Assembly: GCA_024516155.1 (NCBI GenBank)
Contig: JAJJXM010000028.1
Coordinates: 558,001 to 622,000, forward strand
DNA length: 64,000 bases
Source of the DNA: Pyronema omphalodes
Taxonomy: Eukaryota; Ascomycota; Pezizomycetes; Pezizales; Pyronemataceae
Reading direction: 5' to 3'
A model generated the notes under the pieces. The model was given only the letters and a program-made list of their open reading frames with translations. It was not told the origin of the DNA and ran no database searches. Positions within the stretch are counted from its first letter, which is position 1, and each line of letters opens with the position of its first letter. Below, one piece after another: positions 57,591-64,000 of the stretch. Both the position numbers and the translations under genes were made by a program.

Positions 57591-59636
57591 ATGCTCGCCC
57601 TCGGTTTTTTGTTTGCCTCATTCTTGGTTCCTGTGATTGCGGCCCCAGCTCCCATCAATATTGGACTTGGAATCGAATTTGGTCCTGGTAGCAACGACCT
57701 GCCGACGTTGAAGTTACCATATGCCACATACAAGGCATATTCATATGATGTTACTGATGATGTAAATTTCCTTCTATGCTATTCTGATGAAAAATATCTG
57801 ACGAAAATATAGTATTACACCTTCAGAAACATCCGGTTTGCAGCACCTCCACTAGGTGAGAGGAGATGGCAAAAACCCGCTCCTCCAGAGAATCAAACTG
57901 GAATTCAAGATGGATCTGTCGGGTTTCAATGCCCGCAGGCTCTTCCAGACCGCTTAAGCTGTAAGTCGCCGCTGCCCTACTGCATGGCCCCAAGGCCAAC
58001 GGCACAAGCCATTATTTCGCCACAAAACTGACAAGTCAATAGTTGCATACCCTCTCCTCGCAAATCTGGAGCCTTACAGTGAAGACTGTCTTTTCCTCGA
58101 TGTTCTTGTTCCGGGTAAAGCAATCAGGGGCGAAGTCAAAGACCTCCCCGTAATGGTGTGGTTATTTGGTGGTGGATATGGTCCGTTGTTTCCTCGCTCT
58201 AGTCGCGCTTGACAAATTTTGACGAAGCTAAATGTATGTTGAACTAACTTTCTATCAGTTTTGGGATCGAAATCTTTCTTTTTGTAAGTTCGCTCAAAAT
58301 TCCTGATCCACTCAGACCGGTGTGGAGTGGGTGATTTAAGATGATCAGATGACTAACTAGCTAATGCAGGTACGATGGTCATCCTCTTCTAAAGGCGGCA
58401 GATAACAACATGATTTATGTTGCACCAAATTATCGTGTAAGAATCCACCATATTTCTTCCTATTTAAAAAAATATTCTAACATCACCAAGCTGGGAGCCT
58501 TCGGTTTCCTCGCCGGCACCCACGTTGAAAAAGAAGGTGTTCCCAACAGCGCCTTCTGGGACCAACGTGCCGCATTCCAATGGGTACAAGACCACATCTC
58601 TTTGGTAGGCGGTAACCCATCCTCTGTTACTGCCATGGGCGAATCCGCTGGTGCCGGTTCAATCATGCACCAACTCGTAGCAATGCGGGGAAAGCTTCAG
58701 CCACAGTTTCACCGAGCCATATTTCAGTCCCCCGCCTTCGAGCCTGTCTATGATGAAATCAAGATTAACATCACCTACTCCGCCTTTGAGAGTGCGGCAG
58801 GCTGTGCCGGACAAGGACTCAGCTGTCTTAGATCAAAATCTGAGAAGGAGCTTCAAGATGCGAACCTAAAAGTTGTTGGAGCAGCGCAGTATGGAAGCTT
58901 TGGATTTGGTCCGGCTGTGGATAATGTCATGATCTTTGATTTACCGGGTGTGGAATTTGCCAGGGGTAATTATTGGAAGGGGTTGGAGGGTGTTGTCGTC
59001 GGTCATAATACCCATGAGGGTGTCATATTTGCGGATCCTACAAAGGTTACTAATAAGCAAATGGACGGGTTGATGCTTGCCAACTTTCCGAAGATGTCGG
59101 CAGCTGGGCAGGCGGCGTTGAAGAGACTTTATCCTGAGCCAGGACTTTTCAAGGAGTACAAGACAAACTTCCAAAGGTTGAGTGCGTTTATTGGGGATTG
59201 GAGCGTTAATTGTAATGCGAGATATATTGCCGAGGCTTACAAGGGAAAGAGTTGGGCATACAGCTTTTCGATACCACCGGGTATTCATGCTATGGATCTC
59301 GTGTTTACATTTTTCCGCACTGATCTCAATCTTTGGAATATTTTCCAGCTGGATATCGATATAGATTTCATCACACAGAAAAACCTTGCGACTGGATTCC
59401 AGAGCTACTTGACTAGCTTTGTTAGAAGCGGCGACCCCAACAAGTATAGACAGAAGGGAGGAATCCCATGGACAATCGATATGCCAAAGGCAGAGTTTGG
59501 AAAGACAGTCAAGGCGCTTGATGTCGGATTGTTGGGTTTCAAAGGAATTAATGATGACTTGATGGATCAGGAGAAGTGTGGGTTCTGGGGAAGTGCTGTG
59601 TGGACGGGGAGAGATGGGTATACTTTTGAGAAGTAA
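57591..59636 (+). CDS. Secreted type-B carboxylesterase/lipase
   Basis: Six exons: 57591-57761, 57813-57960, 58043-58180, 58259-58283, 58370-58436 and 58491-59636, giving 564 aa in frame. Residues 1-18 form a signal peptide (MLALGFLFASFLVPVIAA). Family blocks follow in order: RNIRFAAPPLGERRW, SEDCLFLDVLVP, MVWLFGGGY (oxyanion hole), NYRLGAFGFL and GNPSSVTAMGESAGAGS with nucleophile Ser235. The acid is probably Glu359 (HNTHEGVIF) and the base His449 (PPGIHAMDLVF). Type-B carboxylesterases hydrolyse lipids and other esters outside the cell. Exon 4 is only 25 nt. The gene borders a gene desert and has other hydrolase-type genes downstream, suggesting accessory DNA. Confidence 0.93.
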
Positions 59637-60024
59637 CCGGAGTGTAGTAGTGGAGGGATAAAATCGGAGAGGCTCATGGAAGGAGTTAATGGATTACTTA
59701 TGCATGCATCGATGGATTAATGTAGCGACTATGTAAATAGCAATTGTGTTCGCATCATGAAAGTTATCGATGTCAAAGCAGGTGATATATCGTGATAGAG
59801 TAGCATGTCTCTCTAGCATAAGACTTTTGAAACGTCTGATATTACTATGGTTGTGTTCATAGGAGTACTCCGAGTAGAGCTTGGGATGTCAAACTTCCTA
59901 CTCAATGGATGATCTCGACCCTCACTCGCTCCTTTGATGTCATAGCCCTTCATATCAAACTTACACCGGTACCATTCTCTGGACCTCAGCGGCGACCATT
60001 AATTTGATATTTCGGGTCGACGAG
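59637..60024. other. Intergenic, no gene seen
   Basis: The 3' region of the esterase gene and the 5' region of the coiled-coil gene. A GCATGCATCGATGG block lies near 59702. No other feature. Confidence 0.5.
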
Positions 60025-60032
60025 TATAAAAA
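60025..60032 (+). promoter_or_regulatory. TATA box of the coiled-coil protein gene
   Basis: The sequence TATAAAAA lies about 105 bp upstream of the ATG at 60136, with a CT-rich leader between them. Confidence 0.6.
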
Positions 60033-60135
60033 GCAATCTTTTTTCCTTCATTCTCTACATCCACCTCTTTAAAAAGCATTCACTCGAGACCTATTCTCAG
60101 TCATCGGTACTCCAACAGCACCTCAGTTTGTCACA

Positions 60136-60528
60136 ATGTCCTCATCCTCGCCAACTGGCAGCGATAAGATACCTGCGGATTCACACCAATCATATGAACG
60201 CCGAGCTTCTGATAACAAACAGCATGAACCATCCAGCAGACAGAAGTTTTCACCCGTGGATGTCACAGTACCACGATCGTTCATTTTAAACCTCACCGGT
60301 GAGGTCGGCTGGCTGAAGAAGGACCTTGGTTTTAAAGAACAGGAGATTGAGATGCTCCGACGGGAGAACGCCGAAATGCAATGCGATCTCGAAGTTCTTC
60401 GGCAGGAGGTGGTGGAAATGCACGAAGATATTGAAATACTTCAAGAGGAGAAGATGAAAATTCATAAGAAACTCCAAAAGATCACCCATTATGTTTGTTG
60501 TTTGTTTGACATGGCGAGATTCAGTTGA
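60136..60528 (+). CDS. Small coiled-coil protein, 130 aa
   Basis: A single exon of 130 aa. Residues 1-40 are polar and disordered. Residues about 52-115 are a heptad-like coiled coil rich in Glu/Leu/Met (LGFKEQEIEMLRRENAEMQC, EVLRQEVVEMHEDIEILQEE). The tail contains a CC pair (HYVCCLFDMARFS). There is no signal peptide or nuclear signal. The TATA box and CT-rich leader support expression. Coding-looking sequence continues in the same frame after the stop (see 60598-60723), so the gene may be a shortened form of a longer one. Family unknown. Confidence 0.6.
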   Translation: MSSSSPTGSDKIPADSHQSYERRASDNKQHEPSSRQKFSPVDVTVPRSFILNLTGEVGWLKKDLGFKEQEIEMLRRENAEMQCDLEVLRQEVVEMHEDIEILQEEKMKIHKKLQKITHYVCCLFDMARFS

Positions 60529-60597
60529 TTGATTACTGTTGCTATCTTGCTCCATGTATGAAGTACGAACGCATCTGTATGTGATCATGCTGGATAT

Positions 60598-60723
60598 GCC
60601 AAGATTTTCAAGGAGTATGATGAGGTAGGAGGCAAGATTGGTGAGGTGATTATGGAGTAGGAGTTTGAGAAACGGCTCATGGAGATGAAGAATGAGATTT
60701 ACGCTGAAATTTACGAGAGCAAC
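60598..60723 (+). pseudogene. Decayed in-frame extension of the coiled-coil gene
   Basis: In the same frame as the gene at 60136-60528 the sequence reads AKIFKEYDEVGGKIGEVIME, then a TAG, then EFEKRLMEMKNEIYAEIYES. This is charged, helix-like sequence of the same style. Stops at 60526, 60574 and within this stretch block it. It may be the remnant of a longer coiled-coil protein or of an adjacent paralogue. Confidence 0.35.
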
Positions 60724-61190
60724 ATACGCTTATATTCAATGCTTTACCGTAGATAGTTAAGTACATGTTATTGAGGTTCTGAGTTCTTTGGCTTTAGTAT
60801 CAGGTATCATTTCCCAAAGCATCCAGGCACCGTGCATCACTCGTTCATGAGATGAGCTTTCATGATCCAGTTTTTTTTCCTGCACTTGCATTCGATTGTA
60901 TGGACTAGATTGCATTATTGTATCAAGTTTAATGCGAAACATGTTCTCTATTCCCGATAACTGTTGGTGGCGGTGTGGTTGGCGGTTGACGGAGCGGATA
61001 GTGAATCATTACGTCATAGACAGACCCTGAACGACGTCTCAACCTTGCAATCGCGACCTCCTCCTGCTGATCATTTTGGTACGGTACATAATATATACGT
61101 CCGCCACAACTTCTCTCTCGCCCCTCCCCAATCCGGGACCTCAATGAAATTTTCCGAAAGTCGAATTACTTAACGATTCATTCATTTACC
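60724..61190. other. Intergenic, with a short upstream ORF before the hydrolase
   Basis: About 470 bp. An ATG at 61144 opens a nine-codon frame ending in TAA at 61171-61173, 20 bp before the hydrolase start, so it would be an upstream ORF if transcription starts before it. Confidence 0.4.
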
Positions 61191-62258
61191 ATGCCACGAC
61201 CACGCTGGGCACTTTCACTCGAAGCCAACTTCTGGCGCAACGCGATGGCCACAGGAATGTACCTCCATAAATGCGCCTCGCCTGTTCCACCAGAACCTAA
61301 GTTTACAATTTCAATACCAAGTACTCTTTCGAAATTCCCCGGGAAGATACCACTTTCGTTTTATGTCCCGGATGGATATTCTCGCACCTCGAATACGGAA
61401 TATCCAGTTCTTGTCAATTTCCATGGCGGCGGTTTTACTCTTGGCACAGCCTCTGACGATGCACGATGGTGCGCTACGGTCAATACCCTACTAAACGCTG
61501 TCGTTGTCTCTGTAGATTATCGTCTTGCACCCGAATACCCTTTCCCAACCGCAGTTGAAGATGGCGCCGACGTCTTGCTGTGGTTACATGCCCATGCTAC
61601 CGAATACGCAATTGATCCAGCACGAATAGGAATCTCCGGATTCTCGGCGGGTGGAAATATGTGTTTCTCGGTACCATTACGATTATTTTCTCTACAACAC
61701 CCGACGCCGCCATTAGCAACTATCGCGGCGTTTTATCCTTCCACTGATTTTACATTGCCAAGAAAGGCAAGGAGAGCTACGAATATTAGACCTGATAAAG
61801 AGTTACCGAAGGTGTTTACGGATCTTTTTGATGCAAGTTATTTGTGGCCGCCAAAGGAGGTGCGGATGGAGAATCCGCTTCTCTCACCGGCGATGGCGGG
61901 GGATGCGGATATTCATAAAGCACTGCCAAAGAATATTTCCCTTGTGCTGTGTGAGTGGGACGAGTTGAGAGCGGAGGGGGAAAGGTGGAGGGATAGGTTA
62001 AAAATGTTGGGACTGAATGTATGGAGTGAGCTGGTCTTGGGGGTTGCGCATGGATGGGATAAGGCGCCGAATCCAGTGTGGGAGGATAGAAAGGCCAAAG
62101 AGGTTTATGAGAGGGTGTGTAAAGAGCTTGGAAAGGTGTTTTACGGACCGGATTGGAAACTGCCGTTGGATATTAAAGTCAAGTCGGAGATGAAAGATAT
62201 CCCGGTTGTGACGGAGAGCACACAGGAAAAGGCAAGAGTAAAACCTGTTCCAGTGTAA
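61191..62258 (+). CDS. Alpha/beta hydrolase, hormone-sensitive-lipase family
   Basis: A single exon of 355 aa from the ATG at 61191. The HSL/family IV hallmarks are clear: oxyanion HGGGF (78-82), nucleophile elbow GFSAGG with Ser152, Asp257 (CEWDEL) and His287 (GVAHGWD). VSVDYRLAPEYPFPTAVED is the usual block between them. No signal peptide, so it acts inside the cell. These enzymes cleave short-chain or aryl esters, lactones or acylglycerols; the substrate here is unknown. A nine-codon upstream ORF may damp translation. No introns, unlike most genes in the window. Confidence 0.93.
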   Translation: MPRPRWALSLEANFWRNAMATGMYLHKCASPVPPEPKFTISIPSTLSKFPGKIPLSFYVPDGYSRTSNTEYPVLVNFHGGGFTLGTASDDARWCATVNTLLNAVVVSVDYRLAPEYPFPTAVEDGADVLLWLHAHATEYAIDPARIGISGFSAGGNMCFSVPLRLFSLQHPTPPLATIAAFYPSTDFTLPRKARRATNIRPDKELPKVFTDLFDASYLWPPKEVRMENPLLSPAMAGDADIHKALPKNISLVLCEWDELRAEGERWRDRLKMLGLNVWSELVLGVAHGWDKAPNPVWEDRKAKEVYERVCKELGKVFYGPDWKLPLDIKVKSEMKDIPVVTESTQEKARVKPVPV

Positions 62259-62790
62259 GTTAAGTCGAGAGTGCAATTCAGTTTTCGAGGGAATTTAGAT
62301 GATGCTTATATTTTCCCGTTGATTATCGATATAACGAGTCGAACCATAATGACCGCTGTCAGTTTGGACTCTTGAAGTGTATTTTACCGTTGATTATGCG
62401 TTTTAGGATTCGTTACGTTGACGGTGTATCTTCACCACGAATCATCCTTGAGTAAGTAACCGTGTGTCACGTGCAAATATCCTCTAGGGTTTCCGAACAA
62501 TATCATAGAAAATGTCAATCAAGACTCCAATATAAACCTTTCTACATTTAATCTTTATCTTCGTGCAGCAAAAAATAGAAGTCTGCTGGAATCAAACGTA
62601 CCTTAAGAAATCCATGTCAAGATTCATACAGCAATCGTTCTGCTCGTATGAACCACACGCATAAATATGGCACCAACTCCCTCTCTCCCCAGGTTCGAGT
62701 TTGAATCTGCTACTGGTAAATATTCTCATACACAGATCCCCTCAACAGTGTTACCTTTGTACATGATAAAAGACACCATTCTGACAGAAA
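62259..62790. other. Intergenic, uncertain 5' region of the next gene
   Basis: 532 bp. An open frame starting at 62667 (MAPTPSLPRFEFESATG) could be an upstream exon, but no splice joins it in phase to the frame at 62791, so it was left out. Confidence 0.4.
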
Positions 62791-63234
62791 ATGGCGGAGT
62801 CTCTAGTTATATCCTCCGTGTTACCACCGGCTCCGATTGTAACACTAAGCTTCGTAGCATCTGCCATACCTACAGAACCCGGGCTTGCTACAACTCTCCT
62901 ACATGCCACGGCAACGCCATCCGAAAAGCCTATCACGATTGTCTCGCCGGCTGGCATCGCCAATCAAGACCTCTCGAATGCGATCTCAGCCTCTGATATG
63001 ACCAAAGAGGCATATTTACGAGAGGCCATGATCGATACTTTTCAGAAGGTAGCTATGAGCGAAGAATACCGTCGAACGAAGAGATTTAATTGTAAGGCGC
63101 GTGATGGGAAAAATATGTGGCTCGACAATGGATGTTGGGAGTGGAGGTTGTTATTTGTGAGTATTGTTTTGTTGATGGCGATACCAGGGGGATTATTAGG
63201 AAGAAAGGCAGCGCTAGAGGGTACTTTTGCATGA
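62791..63234 (+). CDS. Small single-span membrane protein, 147 aa
   Basis: An intronless frame from the ATG at 62791. Residues 1-60 are Pro/Thr/Ser/Ala-rich. Residues 65-112 are charged, with KEAYLREAMIDTFQKVAMSE and two cysteines (FNCKARDGKNMWLDNGCWEW). Residues about 117-136 are one membrane span (LLFVSIVLLMAIPGGLL), followed by a short basic end. Function not recognised. The start is uncertain because upstream sequence is also partly open. Confidence 0.45.
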   Translation: MAESLVISSVLPPAPIVTLSFVASAIPTEPGLATTLLHATATPSEKPITIVSPAGIANQDLSNAISASDMTKEAYLREAMIDTFQKVAMSEEYRRTKRFNCKARDGKNMWLDNGCWEWRLLFVSIVLLMAIPGGLLGRKAALEGTFA

Positions 63235-64000
63235 GAAGATGTGTAACTGTAGGAGCGGGAAGAATATTGAAAACTGACAGACACGGGAAATGTTGAGATA
63301 ATTTTTGAGATTTGATGCATACCGATCTCGGGTATTCGGATACATTGGAATGCTAATTTTCTTTTCAATATCAAGTTCCTCCAGGGTACCCTGTAGTTCA
63401 TGGAATCTTTATTTCGACTTCCGTGGGATTTTTGCACGTTTCTGCAACCCAGCCGCGCTCGCCGAGCTCCGATGCCATTTTATCCCATCCCGATCACCGT
63501 TGATGTGGTAGATTTTGGGATACGACCATGCAAGTGATCGACACCACTTCTATAGATTTGAGCGATATCCGCATTTATGCGCCCAAAACTGCTGCCTGCT
63601 AAGCCTATAACCTACCTCAAATTGCAGTTATATGATTCGTAGCTGCGAGAGTGGCTTTGAATTGTTTTTTTTTTGTTCCGGATAATAACAGCCGACGCAA
63701 TCCTGCATACATGGCGCACATTGTGACAAATCCCGTGCACCTTGGCTACTTTCTCCTGCTGTGTCATCCAGAAAACCTGTTGCAAGTTTCAATCGATAAT
63801 TTCGTCATTTCTCTCTTTAACATCTATCTTGTCAAAGAAACTGCATAATTTCATGTATTGCATACCGGTGTTTTCTTTTGGCATAATACAGCATTAATTG
63901 ATACTTCGTAACACTTCGAAGTGGCATCATCATCGTAATACTCTTCAGTTTAAACTTCGAAAGGCAGCGCAATGGAGTGAAATTAAACCTGTTTCTATTG
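63235..64000. other. Right edge of the window, no gene seen
   Basis: 766 bp with short frames only. AT-rich, with repeated TTCGTAACACTTCGAAG-type sequence near 63906-63920. A gene may begin beyond the edge. Confidence 0.4.

Noticed and set aside
62667..62725. A possible first exon (MAPTPSLPRFEFESATG) for the membrane-protein gene at 62791
   Set aside because: The GTAAAT donor and available AG acceptors do not join to the downstream frame in phase.

Overview
The window is nuclear DNA of a filamentous ascomycete (Pezizomycotina). The evidence is protein-coding genes split by many short introns (about 50-130 bp) with GTATGT/GTGAGT-type donors and CTAAC/CTAAT-type branch sites, a tRNA with eukaryotic A and B boxes, and fungal families: a HeLo-domain NLR, an OPT oligopeptide transporter, TOR kinase, Tof1/Swi1, and mitochondrial GatA. 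I cannot fix the class from sequence alone. Exon joins were worked out by hand from splice signals, reading phase and family motifs; all multi-exon models given with explicit exons add up to a whole number of codons.

Left part (1-15000): an NLR immune-type receptor on the minus strand (HeLo, NB-ARC, near-identical TPR repeats). Next comes a 3.3 kb spacer with MITE-like elements and a very long ATT microsatellite. After it lie a tiny cysteine-rich secreted protein, an alkaline ceramidase with a 13-nt microexon, a Thr-rich secreted protein, a single-pass membrane protein and a DUF2293 protein.

Middle (16000-34300): a four-exon OPT-family transporter with a long disordered N-terminus and a GATA-site cluster upstream. 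A 4.6 kb low-complexity spacer follows, carrying tRNA-Thr(AGU) and a probable LINE relic. Then come a large membrane protein, two small unknown genes, a probably mitochondrial short-chain dehydrogenase and a small two-exon gene with a repeated CGATA-type promoter.

Right part (35700-54250) is a conserved block: TOR kinase (minus, six exons) and Tof1/Swi1 replication-fork protein (plus, four exons), divergent across 2.6 kb that holds a strong inverted repeat. They are followed by an NADPH-dependent extended SDR, GatA of the mitochondrial amidotransferase, and a hotdog thioesterase that shares a 200-bp divergent promoter with GatA. After a 3.3 kb empty stretch (54249-57590) there is an accessory region: a secreted type-B carboxylesterase (six exons), a small coiled-coil protein with a decayed downstream segment, a hormone-sensitive-lipase-like hydrolase and a small membrane protein.

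The genes form no biosynthetic cluster. The strongest second-look items are the NLR with its homogenised repeats, the diverged MITE pair, the ceramidase microexon carrying part of the predicted calcium site, and the hairpin between TOR and Tof1.
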